DNA of 64,000 nt from Coraliomargarita_B sp036735565 (GTDB lineage Bacteria > Verrucomicrobiota > Verrucomicrobiia > Opitutales > Coraliomargaritaceae): contig DAINOC010000004.1 in assembly GCA_036735565.1 (NCBI GenBank), forward strand, positions 3,038 to 67,037, in the 5' to 3' direction. Position numbers and translations under genes: made by a program. Shown piece by piece: positions 18,366-25,792 of the stretch. Numbering within the stretch: the stretch's first letter is position 1; each line of letters starts with the position of its first letter. The notes below the pieces were generated by a model. The model was not told the origin of the DNA. It made no database searches and worked only from the letters and a program-made list of their open reading frames with translations.

Positions 18366-19748
18366 ATGCCGGACGGGACTGCATCCCTGCTCGTTCACGA
18401 CATCGACTTTCTGGTGACGATGGATGCGGACCGCCGTGTCCTGCGCGGTGGCTGGCTCTACATTGACGACGGTTTTATCCACTCCCTCGGCGAGGGAGCG
18501 CCGCCTGAAGCCATTCCAGCCTCGTTGCCCCGTCTCAGCGGGCGCGGACGCATCCTCCTACCCGGACTGGTCAATACACATCACCACTTCTACCAGAACA
18601 TGGCCCGGGCCTACACGCCCGGCAACAACCTGCCGCTACTACCGTGGCTGGCCGCGATGAACCGGCTCTGGCAGGGCTATCGCGAAGACGACCTGGCCCT
18701 CTGCACGGAGTTGGGGCTGACTGAGCTAATGCTCAGCGGCGCGACCACGGTCGCGGACCACCACTACGTCTTCCCCAGGGGTGCGGACCGGATGATCGAT
18801 GCCCAGTTTGCGGCGGCTTCGAAAATGGGGGTGCGCTTCCATGCGAGCCGTGGGTCGATGAATGTGAAGTCGGATCTGATCTCGGACTGGGCGTTGCAGA
18901 GCGAAACAGTGATCCTCGAAGACACCGAGCGCCTGATCGAGACCCACCACGATGGCAGCCCCGGCAGCTTCCGTCAGATCATCGTGGCCCCTTGTGCCGC
19001 GACTTCCTGCTCGGAGTCGTTACTGGTGGCCAGCGCCGAGCTGGCCCGCAAGCATGGCACAGGACTGCACACCCACTGTGGCGAGACCGAGGCGGAAAAC
19101 AGCTTCTCTCTCGAAAAATTCGGCCGTCGGCCGCTCGAGTATCTGCTCGACTGTGGCTGGGGCTACGACAGGACCTGGCTCGCCCATGGTATCCATTTTA
19201 ACGATACGGAGTTGAGTCAGCTCGCCGGGCTGGGCATCGGCGTGGCCCATTGCCCCAATGCCAATATGCGCCTTGGCTCCGGCATCTGCCGGGTGCCGGA
19301 GATGCTGGAGCAGGGGATTAAGGTCGGCATCGGCGTCGACGGCAGCGCGTCGAACGACTCCGGACACATCCTTGCCGAGCTGCGTCAGGGCCTCTATCTC
19401 GCCCGCGTGCGTTACGGTGCGGAAGCCATGTCGGTGATGGACGCCCTCGAGCTGGGCACCTGGCGGGCTGCCGAGATGATGGGCCGAACCGACCTTGGCC
19501 GCCTCGCCCCCGGTTATTGCGGCGACCTGGCGGCTTTTCCCACCGAGGACCTCTACGCCAACGGCGCGGAAAACCCGGTCGATGCCCTGCTCATCTGCCA
19601 CCCCCGGCAGGTTGCTGAGCTGGTGGTGGGCGGTCAGGTCCTGGTCGAGCAGGGTGTGCTCCGGGGATTGGATCTAGCCGGGTTACAATTGCGTCACGCA
19701 GCCCGAAGCCGTGCAGTTCAGAGTAGTGTTGGGTATCCGGGCTATTGA
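18366..19748 (+). CDS. 8-oxoguanine deaminase
   Basis: A 460-residue amidohydrolase with metal motif LPGLVNTHHHFYQNMARAY, the central VAPCAATSCSE and LHTHCGETEAE segments, LAHGIHFNDTELSQL, and the final metal aspartate in GIGVDGSASNDSGH. This set, especially the QNMARA and APCAA segments, belongs to the 8-oxoguanine deaminase / hydroxydechloroatrazine hydrolase branch. The first would make urate directly from 8-oxoguanine, feeding PuuD two genes upstream. Context favours 8-oxoguanine over triazine substrates. It is the last clearly catabolic gene of this operon. Confidence 0.83.
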   Translation: MPDGTASLLVHDIDFLVTMDADRRVLRGGWLYIDDGFIHSLGEGAPPEAIPASLPRLSGRGRILLPGLVNTHHHFYQNMARAYTPGNNLPLLPWLAAMNRLWQGYREDDLALCTELGLTELMLSGATTVADHHYVFPRGADRMIDAQFAAASKMGVRFHASRGSMNVKSDLISDWALQSETVILEDTERLIETHHDGSPGSFRQIIVAPCAATSCSESLLVASAELARKHGTGLHTHCGETEAENSFSLEKFGRRPLEYLLDCGWGYDRTWLAHGIHFNDTELSQLAGLGIGVAHCPNANMRLGSGICRVPEMLEQGIKVGIGVDGSASNDSGHILAELRQGLYLARVRYGAEAMSVMDALELGTWRAAEMMGRTDLGRLAPGYCGDLAAFPTEDLYANGAENPVDALLICHPRQVAELVVGGQVLVEQGVLRGLDLAGLQLRHAARSRAVQSSVGYPGY

Positions 19749-19792
19749 CACCCGCCCGTGTAGGCGGTTTTCATTGGGCTAAAGTTTGCCCC

Positions 19793-20791
19793 ATGTATTT
19801 TATACTCGCCTTCTTTTTGGGTCTGTTTGTCTACGGCTTCACCCGCGTGGTGTTCACGGCTTTTTATACGGTGCGCCCCGATGAGCGTGCGGTGATCACG
19901 ACCTTCGGCCGGGCAAATCGCCTCAGTGCGGCCAAGTCGGAGGACGACCTGGTCGATGGCGAAGCGCATGAGGACCGCTACGATTATCCTGCGGTCGCGG
20001 TGGTAAAGCCCGGCGGCCCTTATTTCAAGTGGCCTTGGCAAACCGTGCATAAAGTGAGTATCGCAACGCAGGCGATCGATATCACCTGGGACCCGCACAA
20101 GCATCAGGACACCATCGAAGCGGTGACCAAGGACAACCTCACCACCGGAGTGAACGGGCAGATCCGGTTTCGGGTGAGCGAGAATAATCTCTATGCCTAT
20201 CTCTTCGGCGTGGAGAGTCCACTGGAGCATGTCATGGGCTTTTTTATCTCGGTGCTGCGCGAGCGAATCGCCAACTTCGTCGATCCACGTGGAGCCAGTC
20301 TGATCGCACCGCAGTCCGATGTGGACGGGGAGGGGACTTCGGAGACGGCAGTGGAGCTTTCGGAGGGCGTCTCGATCAATGACATTCGCAAGAATCTCCC
20401 GCTGATCAATCAATACATGGAAGAGCAGTGCCGCTGCACAGAGGGGCGCTACGGGGTCGAGTTGGATGCGGCCCTGATCACGGAAATCGATCCGCCCGCC
20501 GAGGTGGACCGCGCCCTGTCCGCGATCAACAGCACCCGCAACCAGGTGGCGGCGGATATCAGCACGGCCCGGGCCGATGCTGAGCAGCAGATCACCATGA
20601 GCAACCGTGCCGTGGAGATCGCCACGAATAACGCCCAGGCAGAGGTCGCACCGCTGCAGGCCTTGGCCGGAACTTTGTCGCATGTAAAGGCGGAGGGTGG
20701 CTCGCGCGCGTTGCAGATTTATCTGCGAAATTTGAAGGTCCCCCTCCTCGGGCGCACCCGGCGCCTCGTGCAAACCCTCAAGCAAGGATAA
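19793..20791 (+). CDS. SPFH/Band 7 membrane protein (first of pair)
   Basis: A 332-residue stomatin-like protein: an N-terminal membrane anchor (MYFILAFFLGLFVYGF...), an SPFH domain (RPDERAVITTFGRA to about residue 230) and a helical C-terminal part rich in Ala, Glu and Gln (NQVAADISTARADAEQQIT) that usually forms coiled coils. ATG 19793 is chosen because the membrane anchor starts there. SPFH proteins build ring scaffolds in the membrane and often hold proteases or oxidases. It follows the deaminase by 44 bp and precedes a second SPFH gene by 5 bp. Confidence 0.82.
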   Translation: MYFILAFFLGLFVYGFTRVVFTAFYTVRPDERAVITTFGRANRLSAAKSEDDLVDGEAHEDRYDYPAVAVVKPGGPYFKWPWQTVHKVSIATQAIDITWDPHKHQDTIEAVTKDNLTTGVNGQIRFRVSENNLYAYLFGVESPLEHVMGFFISVLRERIANFVDPRGASLIAPQSDVDGEGTSETAVELSEGVSINDIRKNLPLINQYMEEQCRCTEGRYGVELDAALITEIDPPAEVDRALSAINSTRNQVAADISTARADAEQQITMSNRAVEIATNNAQAEVAPLQALAGTLSHVKAEGGSRALQIYLRNLKVPLLGRTRRLVQTLKQG

Positions 20792-20796
20792 AACCC

Positions 20797-21690
20797 ATGG
20801 GACCTTTCGCAATTTTTGGTTTCATCATCGGGATCTTTGCCATTCCGGTTTTGCTCGGGCTTGCGCGCACTATGGGGCTGTATGCCATCGTGGAGGAGCG
20901 GGAGGCGCAGGTCTTCACCCTCTTCGGCAAGGTGATCGGCACTCTTGATCGGCCGGGCATCACCTCGCCTTTCGCCCACTTCGGTGTGAAGGCCCTGCTG
21001 GTGCCGGTGTTTGGCAAGGTCTACAAGGTCGGGACAGCGCTCAAGCAGCACTACCTGCGCAGCCAGATGGTGAACTCCAGCGAGGGCACGCCGATGGGTG
21101 TGGGTATCTGGTATGAGATGCAGGTCAACGACCCGGTGGACTACCTCTTCGTCAACAGCAACCCCGAGAGTTCCCTTCAGGCAAACGTGGCCAGCTCGAC
21201 GATCTCGGTGCTGAGCAACCTCGAGATGGAGACTATGCTGGAGGACCGCCACAGCCTGAGCCGCACGGTGCGCAGCTCCGTATCGCCGCTTTCGGAGAAA
21301 TGGGGCTATCGGCTCGGCTCGGTCTATATCCGCAAGGTCGCTTTCACGGATTCGCAGATGGTGGAAAACATCACCGATAAGGTGGTCAAGCGGCTGGTGC
21401 AGGTGACGAGTGCCATGAAGCAGGACGGGGACAACCGCGTCGGTTTGATCCGCTCCGAGACGGCCTTCAAAGTCAGTATCAAGATGGCTGAAGCGGGAGC
21501 CAAGCGCCCGGAGATCGTGGGTGATACCCTCAACGCGATCGGTAAGGACGATCCGGAGATCCTCGATGCGGTGATGGAGGTTATGGAGACCGAGCAGCTG
21601 ATCCAGTCCGGCGCACAGGTGGAGATTGTCCCCGACGGGGCCTCCTGCCTGGTGCAGTTGAGTGATCGCTCCGGCCCCAGCCAGCATTAG
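20797..21690 (+). CDS. SPFH/Band 7 membrane protein (second of pair)
   Basis: The 297-residue partner has an N-terminal membrane segment (FAIFGFIIGIFAIPVLLGLA), then a Band 7 domain (YAIVEEREAQVFTLFGKVIG, SSEGTPMGVGIWYEMQVNDP) and a helical tail (SIKMAEAGAKRPEIVGDTL). It differs clearly from the first SPFH protein, so the two probably form a hetero-oligomer like HflK/HflC rather than a recent duplication (inference). It ends 33 bp from the convergent aldo/keto reductase remnant. Confidence 0.82.
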   Translation: MGPFAIFGFIIGIFAIPVLLGLARTMGLYAIVEEREAQVFTLFGKVIGTLDRPGITSPFAHFGVKALLVPVFGKVYKVGTALKQHYLRSQMVNSSEGTPMGVGIWYEMQVNDPVDYLFVNSNPESSLQANVASSTISVLSNLEMETMLEDRHSLSRTVRSSVSPLSEKWGYRLGSVYIRKVAFTDSQMVENITDKVVKRLVQVTSAMKQDGDNRVGLIRSETAFKVSIKMAEAGAKRPEIVGDTLNAIGKDDPEILDAVMEVMETEQLIQSGAQVEIVPDGASCLVQLSDRSGPSQH

Positions 21691-21722
21691 TCGGCTCAAG
21701 TATCCGGGCTGGCGGATCCGCT

Positions 21723-22720
21723 TTAGATCCGACCACAGGCTACGTCGATTGCATCGAGCGCCTCTTTGCTGAAATCGGCCGCATCAACCGCCATCAGTAA
21801 ATCTTCGATCTGTTCCACCCGACTGGCCCGATCAAGGCAGAAGTCACGCCCGGTTGCCGTAAGACCCAACTGATCGCCATTTGGGCAAGGCTCTGTCCGC
21901 GCTCCGTGGCAACCTTGTTTAAGGACTGCACGAGATGCATGGTTTCCTCGACCTTCTCCGGTTGCAGGAAAGGGCTATCCTGGCGGCCCGCCCTGGAATC
22001 CGACGGGATTCCATTCAGGTATCGGTCGCTGAGAATGCCTTGTTCCAAAGGCGAAAAAACAATGGAACCGACGCCACGCTGCTTCTGTGTTTCAAGCAGG
22101 GGGCCCTCTATCCTCCGGTCCAGGAGATTATAGCGCGACTGGTGAATGAGGCAGGGTGTGCCGAGTTCGACCAAAATATCGACCGCACGATTGAAGACCG
22201 ACGGGTCGTAGTAGTTGGAGAGCCCGGCGTAGAGTGCCTTACCGGATCGAACGGCCGTATCCAGAGCGCCCATCGTTTCTTCCAGAGGCGTATCCGGGTC
22301 GTAGCGATGGCTATAAAAAATATCCACATAATCGAGCTTCATCCGCGCTAGACTCTGGTCGAGGCTGGCAAGCATGTATTTGCGCGAACCCCAATTGCCG
22401 TAAGGCCCATCCCACATGTGGTAGCCCGCTTTGGTGGAAAGGATTAACTCATCGCGATAGGCGGCAAAATCTTCGGCCAGTAGACGCCCGAAGGTCAGCT
22501 CTGCCGAACCGGGTGGCGGTCCATAATTATTCGCCAAATCAAAGTGGGTGATGCCCGAGTCAAAAGCGAACCGCAGCAACCGGCGCGAATTTTCAAAGTC
22601 GTCCACATTTCCGAAATTGTGCCAGAGCCCAAGGGAAAGCTTTGGTAATTTTAGGCCACTGTTACCGCAACGCAGAAACGGCATGCTTGCATATCGGTCT
22701 TTATTCGCTGCGTAAGTCAT
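21723..22720 (-). pseudogene. Aldo/keto reductase (YghZ-like), frameshifted near the C-terminus
   Basis: From ATG 22720 the frame encodes a normal aldo/keto reductase of the L-glyceraldehyde-3-phosphate reductase type: GLWHNFGNVDD, HFDLANNYGPPPGSAE, ILSTKAGYHMWDGPYG, FYSHRYDPDTP and AISWVLRQPGVTSALIG. At about 21826-21830 the reading frame shifts: the frame stops at 21794, but the neighbouring frame carries on ASRVEQIEDLLMAVDAADFS and reaches a stop at 21723, which is the expected family ending. One missing base explains it. It may be a true mutation or an assembly error in a GGGCC stretch. Confidence 0.8.
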
Positions 22721-22796
22721 CCTTGTGAGGGTGATCTTTCTTATCAAAAAATCAACGGTTTCTACTCTTGGCCGTTCTTTAGCGCGATCAGAGAGC

Positions 22797-22833
22797 CGGA
22801 TTCCCGGGAGACTGGGCACCTTGCCCTGCACTT
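22797..22833. repeat. Triple-palindrome extragenic repeat, copy 2 (partial)
   Basis: This stretch matches the reverse complement of 183-226-type sequence in copy 1 at 33 of 37 positions, including the TTCCCGGGA core and CTTGCCCTGCACTT. The first palindrome is truncated to CCGGA. It lies between the reductase remnant and the VapC-like gene, upstream of the reductase start. Confidence 0.7.
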
Positions 22834-22881
22834 GATTGATGACCTGTCGTAATCAACCGACGTGAATCCACAGGAACGATC

Positions 22882-23286
22882 TTACAGGGCCCGGACCTCA
22901 AGACCGGCGACGCGGCGAAAATATGCCTCATCCTGTGGCCCGACCAAAACCCCAAACTTGAGCCGTCGGGCCGTTGCCGCAACGGCGATATCGTTTTGCG
23001 GGATCAGTGCTCCCTCTCGTGAGAGTTCGTAGAAGATATCGGCATAGTGCTGGGCGACACTATCTGTGAAGTCCTCAATCCCAGTGATGCGGCGGATGGC
23101 CTCAAGACGCGCCAGGCGGCGGGCTGCCCGCGCAGAATCGGCTGCCATACGCACCCCAATCAATGCCTCGGCCCATACGACGGCGGGCAGCGCGTAGATT
23201 TCGTCAGGCTTCAACGACAAGGGATCGGGGCCTTCCCTCGAGCGCTCCAAGGCAATCAAAGCCGAAGTGTCGAGAATCAGCCCCAT
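22882..23286 (-). CDS. vapC: PIN-domain toxin, VapC family
   Basis: A 134-residue PIN-domain ribonuclease, probably cleaving tRNA or other RNA when freed from its antitoxin. The Mg-binding acidic residues are visible in LILDTSALIALE (N-terminus), VWAEALIGV (middle) and PQNDIAVAATARRL (C-terminal part). Its ATG overlaps the end of the antitoxin gene by 10 bp, the usual order (antitoxin first) for a toxin-antitoxin pair. Confidence 0.88.
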   Translation of the reverse strand: MGLILDTSALIALERSREGPDPLSLKPDEIYALPAVVWAEALIGVRMAADSARAARRLARLEAIRRITGIEDFTDSVAQHYADIFYELSREGALIPQNDIAVAATARRLKFGVLVGPQDEAYFRRVAGLEVRAL

Positions 23287-23537
23287 GGATTTTCTGCGAT
23301 CTTGTCCATTCGGTTGACTCGCTCGAGATCGCTCGCGAAATCCGGGTCCCAGGGCAAATCATCGAGCGCCCGCATGATTTCAGCCCCGGAAGCGCGGGGC
23401 GCCGCCGAAAATCGAACCAGCCGGGCCAACGGCTTATCGCTTTTCGTCAGGATGAAGCTCTCGCCGGTGTGCTTGACCCTGGCCAAAACATCCCCCAGGT
23501 GCCGCGCCGCCTCAGTTGAACTGATTTTTGTTTCCAC
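23277..23537 (-). CDS. Phd/YefM-type antitoxin
   Basis: An 86-residue antitoxin starting at GTG 23537 (METKISSTEAARHLGDVLAR), followed by FILTKSDKPLARLVR, the pattern of Phd/YefM DNA-binding domains, with a C-terminal tail (DLPWDPDFASDLERV) that would wrap the toxin. The frame remains open upstream to 23819, but that part crosses the deaminase 5' region and has no family match; GTG 23537 aligns with the family start. It is the first gene of the pair with vapC and presumably represses its own promoter. Confidence 0.82.
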   Translation of the reverse strand: METKISSTEAARHLGDVLARVKHTGESFILTKSDKPLARLVRFSAAPRASGAEIMRALDDLPWDPDFASDLERVNRMDKIAENPWG

Positions 23538-23568
23538 ACAGAAATATGTAAAATACAGATATCTGTGT
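23536..23568. promoter_or_regulatory. Palindromic operator of the toxin-antitoxin pair
   Basis: ACAGATATCTGT (23555-23566) is a perfect 12-bp palindrome, and a second set of arms, ACACAGA (23536-23542) and TCTGTGT (23562-23568), encloses it. The AT-rich block lies directly in front of the antitoxin start, where Phd/YefM antitoxins bind to autorepress. Assignment rests on symmetry and position. Confidence 0.5.
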
Positions 23569-23805
23569 CTCAAGCGCACGGATTTGTGTTGTCTGCCCGG
23601 TTGCGCTTGTCGCCGAGGCACTGCCCCGGTTTCGATCAGCAGTTTTTTGAAATCGTTCCTCGAAGGCGATCGGCACGGGGACTGCTCCGTTTGTTGAATG
23701 TTCAGACAATCATTATTGCGGGGCGCCGCCCGTCTCCTCTGTCCCGTCGTCCTGTTGTTTCCCGGCAGCTCCCTTCTTTCAGCGGCAGTGAGCCCCACAT
23801 TCATC

Positions 23806-24828
23806 ATGGGCATCCCCAAGGCGGAGCTGCATATTCACGTCGAAGGGACGATTGAGCCCGAGCACTATCTGGAGCTCATGGAGCGGAATGGGCTCCCGAC
23901 GAAGTATGCGACGGCGGACGCGGTCAAGGAGCGGCTCAAATACCAGAGGGATCTGAATACCTTCATCGAAGTTTATGAGGAAATTCTCTCTTCGATGATC
24001 ACGGAGGCCGACTTTTACGAGGTAGCCATGGCCTACTACCGGAAGGTGGCGAGTCAGGGGGCGGTTTATGTGGAAATGTTCTTCGACCCGCAGATGCACA
24101 CCAGCCGGGGCGTGTCCTTGGAGACCGTGATGGCGGGGCTCTTGCGGGCGCGGGCCGATGCGGGCCCGGAGCTCGGGCTGGAGGCGCACTATATCGCCTG
24201 CTTCAATCGCGACCGCTCGGCGGCATCCGCGATGGAGCACCTGCTCGCACTTGTGCCCTGGAGAGACGCGATACTCGGTATCGGCCTCGACAATCCCGAG
24301 GAGATCGACTTCCCGAAAAAGTTTGAAGCGGTCTTTCAGCGCGGGCGCGAGCTGGGCTTTCGCCTGACCACGCACTGCGATGTCAATGTGCCCAACACAA
24401 TCGCCCACCACTGGGGTGCCCTGGATGTGCTAAAGGTCGAACGCATCGATCACGGACTCAACGTCATGGATGAGCCCGCCCTGATCGAGGCCGTGCGCGA
24501 GCGCGGCATCGGCCTGACCGCCTGTCCCACACTGCTCTATCTGGATATCCCCGGCCGGATTGAGGCTCGGGTGGGGGCGGTCAAAGGGCTGCTCGATGCT
24601 GGCATACTCGTCTCCGTGCACTCCGACGACCCTGGCTTGATGCGCAGTCTCTACGTGGGCGACATTCTGCAGCTCACCCAGGAGACTGGCCAGCTCTCCC
24701 AGGCTGAGGTGGTCGAGCTCGTCAAAAACGCCTTCCGCATCGCGTGGCTGCCGGAGGCGCGCAAAGTGGCTTATCTGGAGCGGGTGGATGCCTGGGTGGC
24801 CCGTTATGGCTCAATGGACGACCAGTGA
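23806..24828 (+). CDS. Adenine/adenosine deaminase-family protein with altered catalytic motif
   Basis: A 340-residue COG1816 amidohydrolase. Present are the HxH metal motif (KAELHIHVEG), MFFDPQMHTSRG, which resembles microbial adenine deaminases, RIDHGLN (H216) and the metal aspartate in VHSDDPGL. The usual HAGE motif with the catalytic glutamate reads HCDV here (H190-V193), so the standard proton-shuttle glutamate is missing. It may deaminate adenine by a variant mechanism or use another substrate. A start at 23698 would add a signal-peptide-like sequence (MFRQSLLRGAARLLCPVVLL), but MGIPKAELHIH is the usual family beginning. It is divergent from vapBC. Confidence 0.78.
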   Translation: MGIPKAELHIHVEGTIEPEHYLELMERNGLPTKYATADAVKERLKYQRDLNTFIEVYEEILSSMITEADFYEVAMAYYRKVASQGAVYVEMFFDPQMHTSRGVSLETVMAGLLRARADAGPELGLEAHYIACFNRDRSAASAMEHLLALVPWRDAILGIGLDNPEEIDFPKKFEAVFQRGRELGFRLTTHCDVNVPNTIAHHWGALDVLKVERIDHGLNVMDEPALIEAVRERGIGLTACPTLLYLDIPGRIEARVGAVKGLLDAGILVSVHSDDPGLMRSLYVGDILQLTQETGQLSQAEVVELVKNAFRIAWLPEARKVAYLERVDAWVARYGSMDDQ

Positions 24829-24981
24829 GTCTCGTGTAGTTTTGATTGGCTGCGGCCCCAGTGTGGTCCTGATGATTTTTGCTTCGACGAACTCAGAGCC
24901 AAGCGCGGGGTGGAACTCTCGTTCGATCAAATGGATGCTATGGCCGAAAAGCTCATGCAAGTCGCCCGTTCGCGGAGTTAA
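24829..24981 (+). other. Open in-frame remnant between deaminase and metallopeptidase
   Basis: After the deaminase stop (TGA 24826-24828) the same frame stays open for 50 codons and reads a protein-like sequence (RPQCGPDDFCFDELRAKRG and SFDQMDAMAEKLMQVARS) to a TAA at 24979-24981, directly abutting the metallopeptidase start. It may be the 3' remnant of a gene that once preceded the metallopeptidase. No family is recognised and chance is possible. Confidence 0.25.
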
Positions 24982-24984
24982 GTG

Positions 24985-25713
24985 ATGCGGGCCCTAGAAG
25001 ACACATTCAGCCGGGGCAGCATCCGCTATGGACGGAGGTTGATTGACTATACCTGCTTCCCGGTAGAGCGCAAAACTATGGAAATCGCGGTGCATCCCGA
25101 TGCCTCGGTGGTGGTGAAGGTTCCCGCAGGCACGGAGGTCGAAGCGGTTGAAGCCAAGTTGCGCAAACGGGCACGGTGGATTGTGCGGCAGCAGGATTAT
25201 TTCCAGCAGTTCAATCCCCGCACACCGCAGCGGCACTACATCGGCGGCGAAACGCATCTGTATCTCGGCAAACAGTATCAGCTCAAGGTATGCACCGGTG
25301 GTGCCAACAAAGTGTGCTTAAAGAACGGCGCATTTGAAGTCACCTGCTGGCAGAAAGTGACTCCGCACATGACCCAGCGGCTCATGGAGCGCTGGTATGC
25401 CGGGAAAGCCGCGGAGCAATTTGCTCAAAGTTTGGAACGCTGTTGGCCGAAAATCGCGCGTTACGGCTATCGAAAACCCGATATCGTGATCCAGCGGATG
25501 CAAAAGCGCTGGGGCAGTTTGTCGGAACTCGGCACGCTGACGCTGAATGTCGATCTGGTGAAGGCTTCGAAGGAATGCATCGACTACGTGGTGCTGCACG
25601 AGTTGTGCCACCTCAAGCACCATGACCACAGCCCTGATTTCTATCGTTTGCTCGATGCACTGCTCCCCGAATGGCGTCAGCTCAAGCACCGGCTGGAATT
25701 AAGGATGGCTTAG
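24985..25713 (+). CDS. YgjP/DUF45-like zinc metallopeptidase
   Basis: A 242-residue cytosolic protein of the M48-related YgjP (DUF45) family. The zinc motif HELCHLKHHDHSPDFY sits in the last quarter and is preceded by IQRMQKRWGSLSELGTLTLN, the conserved family segment. Start may be ATG 24985 or the adjoining GTG 24982. Members are often found beside type I restriction genes, but none is present here. Its substrate is unknown. Confidence 0.87.
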   Translation: MRALEDTFSRGSIRYGRRLIDYTCFPVERKTMEIAVHPDASVVVKVPAGTEVEAVEAKLRKRARWIVRQQDYFQQFNPRTPQRHYIGGETHLYLGKQYQLKVCTGGANKVCLKNGAFEVTCWQKVTPHMTQRLMERWYAGKAAEQFAQSLERCWPKIARYGYRKPDIVIQRMQKRWGSLSELGTLTLNVDLVKASKECIDYVVLHELCHLKHHDHSPDFYRLLDALLPEWRQLKHRLELRMA

Positions 25714-25792
25714 GTGGGTCGCTCGGGACCCAGAGTTTAAAAATCGGGAAAGCCCATTATTGCCCGATACGGTTGTGCATTACGAATTGGAA

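Noticed and set aside
23698..23805. N-terminal extension of the deaminase forming a signal peptide
   Set aside because: Hydrophobic and signal-like, but family members begin at the MGIPKAELHIH position and the reaction is cytosolic; the extension also lies in the promoter gap next to the toxin-antitoxin operator. Not fully excluded.
24982..25713. Possible type I restriction neighbourhood for the metallopeptidase
   Set aside because: YgjP-like genes often neighbour hsdR, but no restriction or methylase sequence is present on either side.
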